Shown here piece after piece: positions 47,806 to 58,829 of a stretch of 64,000 bases of DNA. The translations under genes were made by a program, and so were the position numbers. The notes below the pieces were generated by a model. The model was not told the origin of the DNA, made no database searches, and saw only the letters and a list, made by a program, of their open reading frames with translations. The stretch is from Siphonodentalium dalli (taxonomy: Eukaryota; Mollusca; Scaphopoda; Gadilida; Siphonodentaliidae): NCBI GenBank assembly GCA_032622095.1, contig CP136061.1, positions 124,386,754 through 124,450,753 of the forward strand, read 5' to 3'. Position 1 is the first letter of the stretch, and each line of letters begins with the position of its first letter.

Positions 47806-47950
47806 CTGAAACTGACCGACTTGTCCTGGCTATTTGGGGATCATCGCATAGTCTGAGATGGTCATCCAAAGAGCCGACTCCGTAGTCTCTATACCAACTA
47901 GACATACCAACTATCGTGGTTGAATATAGCATTTGATAGTGATATTCCGC
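47806..47950 (-). CDS. IL-17-receptor-like protein, extracellular juxtamembrane exon
   Basis: A 145-bp exon with acceptor tcactaatttcag and donor TTTCAG/gtaaac. It starts in phase 0 and ends in phase 1, matching the next exon. It encodes AEYHYQMLYSTTIVGMSSW then YRDYGVGSLDDHLRLCDD and PQIARTSRSVSG: a Ser/Thr-rich stem ahead of the membrane helix with one Cys. No named domain is visible. The call depends on the splice sites and on phase agreement with the transmembrane exon. Confidence 0.55.
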
Positions 47951-47959
47951 CTGAAATTA

Positions 47960-49100
47960 GTGAAAAATGACGATGATTACAATGGCTAATTACATAGGGG
48001 CTTGAAACGCTGCACTGACCTTTAAATCGTTGGATTATCAAGATAAAGACATAATGACAATTGCTGATAAAAACATTAATATGGCACATTTTGGAATACG
48101 TAAATGTCGTCTTTAGGATACATCTATATAAACATTCGTAAGCAATAGAATCTGTCCAAATGCGAGCTAACAAAATGATAGCTAAATTCTGGAATCTGTC
48201 ATATCATGATCCCCTTGTGAAATGTGGCCTCATGTCTCTCAGATACAGGTGAAATCTGGTGAGATATGATAGAAGTGGTGAAGCTAACACACGGATTGTA
48301 CAACATAGACAGATGTATGTATTTGAAGACGCACTCCACAAAGGAACACGTGAACACAAGCATAAGATGCAAACAACACATAACTGTCAAAGGTGTGGGG
48401 AAATATTTTCTCAGAGAGTTATTGCAAACGAATAGTTTATCAGATTTACAATGTTTCCACTGAATCGGTTCAACAGTTCAAGGAGGTATCCGATAACAAC
48501 TGTTATAGCGAGCGGAAAATGTACGACTAAACTCCAGGGAAAACTTTAAAACTGAATTCATTCATTTACGTTATTCTATACAGTCATTTATTATATGACT
48601 CAATCATTATTTACTTTGGAAAGTATGTCATAAATCAATTTCATATGAACTACTAGTTCATATCACCTTCCGATAATTTGATTGGTTTGTTGACAAAAAG
48701 TGTGTTCTGATTGGCTGAATGGCAGCCGGGGCCGAGCCGTATCTCTAACTAAATGCAGGTCAAATTCGTGCGCGTCAATCAACGCGATGCCGAAATACTC
48801 GCAATTATAATCTTGAAATATATATAGTTTTGGACATTGTTATACGATAAATAGAATATGTAATTCGTATTTATCTAATAAAAATACGATATAATGTCAC
48901 AAACTGAGAACAGAATAGCGCACTATATCTTCGCGTGCATATTATTTCTGCTAGTTCACCAGGTGTAATTGGGCTTCCGGTGCAATGAAGTGACGTCACA
49001 TTAACCTTTTGCTGCCGATGTCATATAACTATTTAGTGATTTGTGTGCGTTTTGGACATCATAATCAATTTATAGGTGTCATGTGATAAATAGAATATGT
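47960..49100. other. Intronic stretch
   Basis: No gene. The phrase GATAAATAGAATATGTAATTC occurs at about 48847 and 49085. Confidence 0.4.
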
Positions 49101-49105
49101 AATTC

Positions 49106-49225
49106 GTGTTTCTCTCATATGATATTTATGAAACGAGTCTAAGAATTTTCAGTTTTCTCGAGCCTCCGGCGAGAGAAAACTGAAAATTCGTGACCAGTTT
49201 CATAAATATCATATGAGAGAAACAC
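49106..49225. repeat. 120-bp hairpin
   Basis: The outer arms GTGTTTCTCTCATATGATAT and ATATCATATGAGAGAAACAC are separated by inner arms TTTTCAGTTTTCTC and GAGAAAACTGAAAA. It is a likely palindromic MITE. Confidence 0.85.
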
Positions 49226-49559
49226 TCATTTCATATCCTCTATATATGTTATTAATTGGTTGTTTCCATATTGGCCGAGTTATGTCGTATTGGCCTGTGA
49301 AAGGGGTAAAAGTCATGGCGACTTACTCCCCGAACATTGAAGATGATGATCACGATGATCATGAGTACTTCGTTGTGCGAGGGGGTACCATGTGTACTTC
49401 GCTATAAAGAGCGTTTATTATTGTTTTACTATGGTAAAAATAAAGAGCGTCTGTGTGGAAACTTGAGAACAGCTAATATCACTCCCTATCACTTCTCAAT
49501 CTTTACAGCGAATATGGTCTCCGTACGAGTATTTCGTTATACTTTCGTTATTTTCAACC

Positions 49560-49700
49560 CATTTGGACCACCGGAAAGTGACACAAATGGGTTATTACTA
49601 TAGGCCTAGTTTGAGGCTCAAACACAAGGAGCCACACTTTCATTAAAATGTTTATAAATATAACTTTCTTTTCGATGTTGCAAATACATTCTGATTTCAA
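49560..49700 (+). repeat. Inverted repeat arm, partner at 51975-52115
   Basis: It shares tgcaaatacattctgatttc, aaagtgacacaaatggg and taggcctagtt with the reverse complement of 51975-52115. The pair encloses 2.3 kb including a LINE remnant, so this could be a TIR pair or two scattered copies. Two ATAAAGAGCG modules (about 49405, 49440) lie just outside. Confidence 0.6.
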
Positions 49701-49856
49701 CAATTTCTAGTATTTATATGTGTTCAATATGGTTTGTTCAATATGCCTGATTCATACTCTCTAAAGTGTACTTTTGAAGTTTTAGCCGTTCGGGTCTTTC
49801 ACACCCATATGGGAAGGCCGCTGCTCTGATAATGTTTGAATCATCTGTCTGCGTGT

Positions 49857-50036
49857 GCATACAGTAATGCTCTAATTAATCGACTTCTTAGCCACATCAG
49901 AATTATGGATAACTTTTCAGGATTGCTGAGAGTTTTCCGATGAATGGCAACAAGCCATATTTCCAACTAAATCCTGAAAAGTTACCCATAATTATGCTGT
50001 GGTTAAGAAGTCGATTAATTAGAGCATTACTGTATT
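49857..50036. repeat. Hairpin MITE, ~66-bp arms
   Basis: The left arm contains cagtaatgctctaattaatc and the right arm its complement gattaattagagcattactg. There are few mismatches; the loop is about 45 bp. Confidence 0.85.
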
Positions 50037-50299
50037 TGCATATTACTGTGTCTCATGTCTGTTACTAATTGATATATTCTTCACATTGACATCTTTCTGT
50101 GGTGTGTATGGAGGCAATACAGAAATATATAAACTGTGCGTATATTTTTGATCTGATTGAGAACTTATAGTTGGCCGGTCAACCATTGTATGGTCATTTC
50201 ACACCTATCGAATGAAGGGCAGGTCTGTCATAACTTCTCAATTAATCAGATCACAAATATACGAAGAAAATCGATGGTTCAAAAACAACATTGGAAATA

Positions 50300-50954
50300 G
50301 TCGAATCGGAAAGGGATGTCTGATTCTTAACTGACAGCAACCGATCCTTTGAAGAATATATCGAAAATCAAATAAACAAGGCAAAATAAAATGGTGGGAG
50401 TCATCAGAAGAGCTTTCATAAACTTGGACAAAGATACATTCAATCTGCGACATAAGGCACTAATTAGTCCAAATCTCGAATATGAAGCAAGTGTCACCAT
50501 GCATAAAGGAAATTATCAACATTATAGCAAGCATCTTGCAACAGCAATCATACCATCACTAACATATGGAGTATGCGGATAGATTAAAACCATTGCATCT
50601 ACCAACGTTCAAATACAGAAGGCTCAGAGGGACATTCAAAATATTGTTCTTCAATATTATGACAATGAAATGGCCGAATCAATTATACCCAGAACAAAAC
50701 TATGAACTCAATACAAGAGGACATGATGAAATTAGAAAAAGGTGAGATTTTACAGAGGCATCCGGAAATATTATTTTTCTAATCGATCAACAGAAACATG
50801 GAACCGTCTACCATCAGAGGTGATTATGGAAGAAAGTGTAAACGAATTCAAAAACAGCCTCTATAGCCGTTATAAGAGCCAGCCAATGATGTCTACAGAG
50901 AAGATATCGACACATCAAGGAACAATGGAGATAAGAGAAAGTCACATCAACTGA
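50300..50954 (+). pseudogene. LINE ORF2 C-terminal remnant
   Basis: Successive frames read LEIVESERD, DSNRSFEEYIENQINKAK, MVGVIRRAFINLDKDTF, LISPNLEYEASV, LKPLHLPTFKYRRLRG, NYELNTRGHD, NRSTETWNRLPSEVIM and SVNEFKNSL. This is the characteristic post-reverse-transcriptase tail of CR1/jockey-like elements (NKA-x5-IRR-F, RP-LEY, LPTL-YRR-RGD, TRGH, N-WN-LP, FK--L). Frame changes occur near 50390, 50580 and 50740, with stops in between. The reverse transcriptase core is absent. It is followed by a ~54-bp tandem phrase (AAAGGGATTGCTCTGTCTCC twice). Confidence 0.85.
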
Positions 50955-51074
50955 TGATAAAGATAGATCAAGGGAAAAAGGGATTGCTCTGTCTCCCTAT
51001 GCAGCAGATCACATGATGACTTAAACACACCAATGGATAAAGGGATTGCTCTGTCTCCCTCATATAATCGAAAA

Positions 51075-51970
51075 CTGGTTCCTTTTATACTTTTTAGTAG
51101 AGGCTGGGACAAAAATAACACATTAGTCCCAGGTAGAGGCAATGCATGTATGTGTTTAACATCGGGATGGGTTGTGCTAAATAACTGGACTGGATTCGAA
51201 TTGTTTAATATCACGTGACCTCCAAATCCAAGATGGCTTCCGTCATAAGCAAAATTCAGTATATTTTCGAGGATTTTTGCGCATGTTTTGACAAAATCTA
51301 CCCCAAGCAGCCGTGATATGTCCCCCAAATAATCCGATCCACTTGCCTTTATGGTTCAGGAGACGCAGAAGATATCACCGTGACCAGGAAGGTCAAAGTT
51401 AACGTTATGGGTTGTTTAGCGATTTTCGTTTTGAAGGCTAGGTCTGATCCCTCCAAAGTGAATAGGTTAAGAAAATCATAGTGGCTTGCTTCTACTAAAA
51501 CGTATACAATATATACATTTGCCCCCACCACACTATATAGCAGATATAATGATGAAATATAAACACCCTTAAATAACATATATCAAATGATGTATACAAA
51601 AATCGAACGGGCCGACAAAATAGAAATCCGGGGAATAAGAAATTTGCTGTCTCCCCTCCAGAATACAAATATATTGGGATTTGGATAAAGAGCCGTTAGC
51701 CTGCGTCCAGTAACTACATAGAGTAACATCTGTACGCTCCAAAGAAATATGTGAATTTGTAAACTGTTTCAATAATAGCAACACAACTAAGAGATAAGAA
51801 AATGCAAATATGTACGCGCAGAAAGATGACTAAAATATTCTCGGAGCCTACCAACATAACAGGGATGTGTATGTCAGGACTTGGGGCGGCTAAAACCTCA
51901 AAAGTAAACTTTAGAGAGTTGGAAGTGGGAATAGTGCGCATATATGTATCAATTAGCATGGAAATACCAG
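51075..51970. other. Non-coding stretch
   Basis: No supported gene. A CACGTGACCTCCAAATCC phrase followed by AAGATGGC lies near 51210-51235. Confidence 0.4.
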
Positions 51971-51974
51971 ATAA

Positions 51975-52115
51975 AGTTGAAATCAGCATGTATTTGCAAC
52001 ATCGAAAAGAAAGTTACAGTTGCAAATATTAAGTAAAATGGCACATTGTATTAGAGCCTGGAAATAAGCCTAGTTATAACTCATTTGTGTCACCTTCCGG
52101 GGCTGTTCTCAAGTT
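51975..52115 (-). repeat. Inverted repeat arm, partner at 49560-49700
   Basis: See the partner. Identity is moderate, with several indels. Confidence 0.6.
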
Positions 52116-52623
52116 TTCACACAGACGCTCACAGATGTATGTTTTACCATACCAACACATTCAGAAACGATCGTTATTGTTGGGTATACAAACTGAATTC
52201 CCTCGCACAAGAAGTACTTCGACTGCCATCGAATATGATATGGAACAGGGCAATTATAAGCAGCAAAACTTGTGCCACAATTTTGACCCTTTTGTAAATG
52301 TTGTAAAACATTTGGAAATGAAATGTGTTTGAACTAAACACAATACATTTTTTAAATTTATAAGTTGCAGGCCGGTAGGTCACCAAAGAGGCTTGCGATC
52401 TAATTGTCCAGACAGTGTTAATTAGGTATTACAACAATAGTATACTATTCAACTGTGTTTAACCATGGCGAATTTCGAGCAGTTGATTAAATTAAAAAAC
52501 AAGCATTGTGCTATAAATAGGTTATATCATGGTGATAATCGTTTACTAGAAATTGTCACTCATCAAAGACTGGGGGATATTAATCGCACACGATTACCAC
52601 CATGCTACAACCTGCACATAGTA

Positions 52624-53155
52624 TTAAAGATACGGGCGGCGTTGTCGGTGGGTATGCTGTTAAAATATTCAGCTCCGTCAAAAACCGCCATAAACAGAAA
52701 AAATAGTAAAATATAGACAGACCTTGTTCTTATACCAATCAGAAATATGGCATAAACATTATGTTATTGTAAAATGTTTTTCCTTTGTTGTGTAAACAAA
52801 AGCAAAAAAACGTTACAGAACCTGGCTTTTGTTTAGATCCGGATATGGTATACATAAAGAGCGTTATTTGTTACTGTTTTCCTGATATGGAAATAATAAA
52901 GAGCGTTTATATCATTTGTGTGTGATTAACCAATATAATTGCGCTGTGTTATGTAAACAGAAGCAAAACTTCTGTAACACGAGCGGGTTCTTGTTAACGT
53001 ACACCGCCGTACGTCTTGGTGGCAATAGACTATATACGCGCTGATTATGTTTGGCATATGAACAAAACTATATATATTTTTTTAATATTCCTTCTGTTGA
53101 TGGCGATTTGAACAAATATTAATTTTTCTGCAACGAACGCCGCCCGTGCCTTTAA
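52624..53155. mobile_element. TTAA-flanked MITE, copy 4 (best terminal repeats)
   Basis: TTAA at 52624-52627 and 53152-53155. The ends AGATACGGGCGGCG and CGCCGCCCGTGCCT are nearly perfect inverted repeats. The body is a diverged relative of copies 1-3 (shared TCAAAAACCGCCA, CATAAAGAGCGTT, CTGATATGGAA). A short ATG-initiated open frame ends inside it (52465-52716) but has no recognisable product. Confidence 0.85.
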
Positions 53156-55380
53156 TCACGAGATATTATATGGGTAACATACAAGAAATAACGGAAATAC
53201 AGCCACAATAAAAACGCGGGGAAAATATTTTCACAGAGAGTAATTTCGTAACACGAAATGTGTGCATGACAGTTTGTTGCACCATTATGTATTCGTTTAA
53301 AATCGGAACCAAAGGTCAAAGAAAAAGGTGGTTGTGTCGATGATGGTGGGGTAGTGTTGTTGGTAGTGATGCTGATGATACTTCTGATGCTGATGAAGAT
53401 GCTTATGATGAGGTACATATTGAGTTCCTAGTCTTAACCTAACTTGCCCATCATCAGAAGTGGGAACATAGTCAGTAACTATAGCATCACATCAACAAGT
53501 TATATAACATACCCTTATTTTCAGCCATGCATTCATTGATTTTGGTATGTTGAACGATGTTGTCTGGTTTTGCTGAAACACATACATGTAGCAAGGTTAA
53601 GACGACTGTGCATGCAAACGGTGAGCCAGCGAAATCTAGTTATTTTCCTTGCAAAGTTCAACAATTTAATTCATTCAAAATACAAACAGAAGACTTTGGT
53701 ATATGCCAACGCCTGTACTCTTGATATACTTCAAATGACTTGAAGGTCGATTGTGGTCATTTGATTTTGACCGGGAGGGAAATTAGACATCGTGAGCTTC
53801 TGAATTCACAAGAACTTTGTTCAATTACTCTGCCTGTCAAAACCAATGATCCCAATCGATCTTCAAGTCATATTCTATAATCAGATGCCAGTACATTTTA
53901 ATAGAACATTAATAATATGAACAACTTTTCAAAACTACCAAAACAATTGTAAGTAACATATTGTACAAATTCCAACACAGTCTCACAATAACAACACGCA
54001 GCGAGCGCGTGCATTTGGTCGGCGTTACGATAGACACTCCCTTTATTCAATGCGTTCACAAACCTATGAACGCATTGATTCAATGTCGTTCATAGGTTTA
54101 TGAACACGTTGACCCAGGAAATCATCGGACACATAATCGATCCGTAGAGAATTACGAAGTATATTGAACGTGTCTGAAGTTCAAATAGCCACGTTTTTCT
54201 GTATCAATTGATCGTGTAAATTTCTTTCCACAACCAAAACTTGTCAGTTTCACATTTAACATTATTGAAATTAACACATATACACTCATTCAATATGAAA
54301 CTCTACTTCGAAATTGGTTTATTCCGTTCTCTAACAATGGATTCTCACAATTTGACCAGCAAAATAACTGGACACTTAACAGCCCGAACCATGAATGGGT
54401 TTACTGTTCCCAAACCAATGCCTGGTTTTCCAAAAAAAAAACTAGGATTTGAACTGTCCGAACTGAACTCCATGTGTTCAATCGAAGTAACATAAATAGA
54501 GGGAAAGCAGGGGGGGGGGTCCGAAAAAAAATTCAGGCACGTATGCTGATTTTTACCTTTCGACTCTTGTTGGGACCCACCCAACCCCGCGTCCAAATTG
54601 TTTTCCGTTTTCAGCAGTTTTTTTCCGATCATTTTTGGACACCCACCCCGTTTTAACACTAAAACAGAGATTTGCGGGAGGAGGGAATTCGCTGTAAACA
54701 TTTGTATATGAATTTCTGTGCATACTATTTGTCATGGATGTTAACATTGACATGTAAATAGGAACGAGTCATTTGGGGTCATTCGGTCAAAAAAAAAATG
54801 GCTGCCAACGGCCATCTTGGATTTCAAATTTGCAACAAAATACAACACGATAACTGCCTACAGTCAGTTTAGCAGTTATAATTACATTATTTGACTTATT
54901 CTAAGGCGTTTTAAGCCAAACTCATTGCAAAAATAGTCAAAAAACATTTTTGAGTTGCAGAAAAAATTGATTGTTGGTCCCATCGACCACCCACCCCGGC
55001 ATACGTGCCAGGAAAAAAATCCCCCCCCGGAAAGGCGAACACAATAATAATCGACGGAATCAACGTGGTCTTGGGATTTGACCGCGATAAAAATCCAGCA
55101 TACTCCACATGAACCCTTTCAAAATCCCATTACCACATTGACACCGCCGATCATTTCTGATATGAACCTGGGAAACGTTCGTATTGCGATTAGTACTGAT
55201 TCTTACGGGCGCTTATTGTGTGAATGTAGAGGGTGTGCGATTATATTTGTATAAATATTTAAAGAATCAAAATGAAGAGATTGATCAATAAAAAAAACCC
55301 ATCAATGGATAAAGAAATTTGTTGGTAAAAGTCTGTATTCACATATTGGTGGAGATACGTATGTGTGTTCTGCAACCTAT
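53156..55380. other. Non-coding stretch
   Basis: No gene. It contains a TGATG-rich low-complexity run at 53325-53415, a hairpin near 54045-54110 (caaacctatgaacgcattga and its partner), a G run at about 54510 with an inverted-looking C run at 55020, and an AAAATGGCTGCC/GGCCATCTTGG pair at 54797-54831. Confidence 0.45.
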
Positions 55381-55440
55381 TTCGCCATTATGCTTATCGC
55401 AGAGTCGGTATCAGAAGTCTGTTCAACGATATGGACCCGG

Positions 55441-55680
55441 TGCGTGACAAGATCTCAGTGGAACCTTTTAGCAGGATGCGTGTAATAAATATACTCACCT
55501 GTGTTATGGTCTTGTTAAGAAACTTCGTCCAGTTTCCATCCGCACATTTCATCAAGGTGATGCTTGACAAGATCTCAGTGGAACCTTTTAGCAGGATGCG
55601 TGTAATAAATATACTCACCTGTGTTATGGTCTTGTTAAGAAACTTCGTCCAGTTTCCATCCGCACATTTCATCAAGGTGA
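55441..55680. repeat. Exact 120-bp tandem duplication
   Basis: 55441-55560 and 55561-55680 are identical except at about position 4 (tgcgtgacaa versus tgcttgacaa). The unit covers the 3' end and splice donor of a possible minus-strand exon, so two donors exist 120 bp apart, at 55618 and 55498. Confidence 0.9.
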
Positions 55681-55753
55681 TGCGATTAACAGTTACATGT
55701 TTCTGTGGAGTCAGTAGAACCAGAAGAGTGGACCCATTCAAGAAGCGCTCCAT
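55619..55753 (-). CDS. Possible additional exon of the IL-17-receptor-like gene
   Basis: A 135-bp frame between acceptor-like gccgacctcag and the donor ACACAG/gtgagt. It encodes MERFLNGSTLLVLLTPQKHV then TVNRITLMKCADGNWTKF and LNKTITQ, including three N-glycosylation sequons (NGS, NWT, NKT), as expected for an extracellular segment. Its phase-0 donor fits the phase-0 start of the exon at 47806-47950. The acceptor has a poor pyrimidine tract, so the 5' border may be wrong. No domain was recognised and no exon further upstream was found before the GPCR. Membership in the receptor gene is inference. Confidence 0.4.
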
Positions 55754-55859
55754 CTGAGGTCGGCATGCGACACATCTCTTCTGGTGTTTTGCTTTCAATA
55801 TAGACATGTATGATTTATGTGTATATCTAAAATGTGTATTGCTGAATGTCGTGTCTGTT

Positions 55860-57165
55860 CAATTGTGCATCAAATGGGAGGGGCGCCACACGTTATGACA
55901 TGTTCGACAATTTTAGGTCTTGTTTCAGTCCACGAGTTTCGATGGGTGTCGCAGATAATCATGTAAAACGCCATTGCGTCGCAGTTCGAATAACTATATA
56001 TTTGTTATTAATAGTTGTGTTGACAACGGTCCAAATTTAATGGTGCATACGCACGTTTTGCCAAATTGTCCTGGTATTTCAAAATGGATTTTCTTAAAAT
56101 CTGTCAGGAATTTATTTATAATATTTGAAATTAAAATTTCACTGTTTTCCGCTGCCAAGAACGTCTGTAAAACAGATTTGTTTTCAAAATGTAGTTATAT
56201 CCATGATATCACATCTGAAAATCATGAGAGGAGACTTAATTGTTCTTGATTAATGAAATTTAATGATTATTTTCATTTAGAAATGAAACCACCCATAAAT
56301 AATTTTCTATATATGAGAATTTTCATGTCTTGCCTGCTGATCAATGAAATGTTGGGGGCGATACACGTTATGGGTCATGGGTTCATATAACCAGTTAGTG
56401 TTCAAGCTGGCCACCATATCTCTTAGCACTGTGGCCTAATTCCAGTTGATTGATCCCTGCTTGACTGGACCACACTGCATGTCAACATTTCTTTTCGTTG
56501 GACTGGAATATTTGTGACTGCTTTATTCTTCATAATAATATATATGGGGGTATGATGGTATATTATGCAATTAAAAATCTAACTCAACAATGTGATACAA
56601 ATGAAGCCCCCTCTCATACAGCCAATACAATAAGCTATTTTGGTAATTGGAGTGTTGTGTGAAATTATTAATTATTCTAGCGGTTCGTGGTACCGAAAAG
56701 GGGAAATAATATTTTAAACCTCTCAAATGGATTAAAATCCATTGTTTTTATCGTCTCTTAATACTTATTCAGATTCTATATACAATGAAGTTGATGATAA
56801 TTGATATGTGGAATTCAAGATTTTCACCATACATATCCAGAGAAATTATTTGTTGAAAAGCTCTTGTCATTGTGGATTTATGCAAAACGTGCGTCTCCCC
56901 TTTACGGTATCCACTAGCGGACAGTCCGTTGCTAAGCTATATGCACCACGTCCAAGCGTGAGAGGTGTCACATGGGTATACAAGAAAACCATAGTCAGAA
57001 ATGGTAACGCGCTCAAGATCATATATTATATACCCATGATTGTAATTATAGAATCTTTTTCATTTCTGTTATTTGTAATTGGCATAGCTTATCACAAACC
57101 AAAAATCAACATTATTGACATAATGTAAACGCCAATAAACGAAATTGAAATTCTCAACTACATTT
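55860..57165. other. Non-coding stretch
   Basis: No gene is supported. 56745-56870 resembles 33015-33130 and is probably a dispersed repeat. A 106-codon plus-strand frame at 56808-57128 overlaps that repeat and has one hydrophobic segment but no recognised homology. Confidence 0.4.
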
Positions 57166-57170
57166 TTACC

Positions 57171-57236
57171 GGGCTCGGCCTCGGTGTCGCACTACAGCTC
57201 GACCTCGGTGTCGCACTACAGCTCGGCCTCGGGGTA
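57171..57236. repeat. 24-bp minisatellite, 2.7 units
   Basis: Units of the form gctcggcctcggtgtcgcac followed by taca. Confidence 0.85.
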
Positions 57237-57490
57237 TCAATACAACTTTTAATGTGTCCCAATAATTAACATTCTGGTGTAAACAATATTTATTTCTACC
57301 CTCAATTAATACATGTATACATGCAATAAGACATTGAACAATATGAGTTAAATTAAATGACAGGTTAGAAGAAAAGGAGGGTGAACAGGATCTAACAACA
57401 AGCGGGTAACATTCTATAAATAGAACCACCAGCGCTATGGTATAAAAGAGAATGCATTGGCCTAACAGTATTTACCTTGACCTTGTAAAC

Positions 57491-57610
57491 CAGTTCATTC
57501 TATTATATATGGGAGGCTGCCTGTGGGAGACTCCATATTTTAGAGAATGTACTGGCACATGGTATTTAATGCTGCACCAGCACAGCTTCCGTCGTGAAAG
57601 GGTTAAAGAT
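57491..57610. repeat. Hairpin-module repeat, copy 1
   Basis: A degenerate hairpin (cattctattatatatgggag and its partner) followed by a ctgcaccagcacagcttcc tail. The same arrangement occurs at 61483-61600. Confidence 0.65.
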
Positions 57611-57844
57611 TGAAAACAAAATATGTCTAATACTTTTTACCACACAATCCTTGATGACCGACGAGAATGCGAGATAATATGCATTGAGTTCTCATTAACC
57701 CTTCAATTACTAAATTTATTCTCTCACTCGGTTAACTAATGCATTCAGCGGAATAGTCTATTATCAATTTCGATGGATGTTCAGGATATACAATCAGGCG
57801 ACTTTATAATATAAGTACGTACAGAAGGATTTCAATTAATTGGT

Positions 57845-57957
57845 GGGGAATGTTCACATAATAAGTTCAAGAAAACGGCCTGCATGTGAACTTATTATCT
57901 TAACATTTCCTAAGGGAACTACTCGTCAATGAGTATGTAGTAAATAAAGGGTTAACG
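57845..57957. repeat. 113-bp hairpin repeat, copy 1 (partner 62306-62418)
   Basis: The hairpin GGAATGTTCACATAATAAGT ... ACTTATTATCTTAACATTTC is followed by gaactactcgtcaatgagta and a GGGTTAAC end. The copy at 62306-62418 matches throughout in the same orientation. Confidence 0.75.
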
Positions 57958-58248
57958 ATAACATGTAATGAGTTATATTGTCTCATATATTCTTCAGGTG
58001 TCGACAAAAGAGACATGAGTAAACCGTCGCACGAATATGTTGAAATAACAAACACGATATCGGTGCTAACTGCCAATTGATTGCTTCATTGCACAAAGTA
58101 TAGCACACAATTTTCCAAAATTTGCAGTCACTGCGTGCAGTGCTATAAAATATCGAGATCGTTTCGAATGTGGCTGCTAAATATGTTCTTCCTCGCATAT
58201 ATGAGAAGGCACTGGCTTACAATGTCAAGGTAAATATTGTTAGGTAAA

Positions 58249-58310
58249 TGTATTATCTTATATATGCGAGACTCCGTATGGGAGATTCGCATATAAAAGA
58301 GAATGCATTG
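58249..58310. repeat. Hairpin module, copy 2
   Basis: A palindrome with arms tattatcttatatatgcgag / tcgcatataaaagagaatgc around a TATGGGA centre. Confidence 0.75.
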
Positions 58311-58356
58311 GCACTGGGTTTTCTGAAAATTTCAGGAAGCTGCAGTCATGGAAGAG

Positions 58357-58817
58357 TTAAACACGGTCCTACTAAAAGCCGACCGCACCTCCACCAGGGG
58401 TCTGAGCGTGGTGGGGTTTGCACTATCGTGCAGAATAGACCTGGATGTACCAAAGTTCCAATCTCCTAGTCGATAGCTCGAGTGGACACGGCACTGTTAA
58501 CCCCTAACTTGCGGCCGGTTCCGTCAGGTACGCAAAATCCAAAAAGTCACCGACCGCACCTCCCCTGGCTGCCTGACCACGGAAATGGACATCATATCAT
58601 GCCTTTTTTGGATTTTGCGTACCTGACGGAACCGGCCGCAAGTTAGGGGTTAACAGTGCCGTGTCCGCTCGAGCTATCGACTTGGGTGTTGGAACTTTGG
58701 TATATATATATATACAGGTCTATTCTGCACGATAGTACAAACCCCATCACGCTCGTACGGTCGTACCCCTGGTGGAGGTGCGGACGGGTGCGGTCGGCTT
58801 TTAGTGGGACCCGTTAA
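58357..58817. mobile_element. 461-bp palindromic MITE with TTAA flanks
   Basis: The arms of roughly 200 bp (58361-58548 and 58607-58813) are inverted copies. The outer ends are ACTAAAAGCCGACCGCACC-type and the inner ends GTACGCAAAATCCAAAAA. TTAA lies at 58357-58360 and 58814-58817. A (TA)n run is inserted in the right arm near 58700. No ORF belongs to it. Confidence 0.85.
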
Positions 58818-58829
58818 ACATGTTGATAT

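Noticed and set aside
52465-52716. ATG-initiated 83-codon plus-strand frame just before MITE copy 4
   Set aside because: It runs into the MITE and ends there, and no motif or splice context supports it; it may be a truncated remnant but cannot be called.
56808-57128. 106-codon plus-strand frame with a hydrophobic segment
   Set aside because: The start overlaps a dispersed repeat also found at 33.0 kb. No homology was recognised and the start codon is not ATG-supported.
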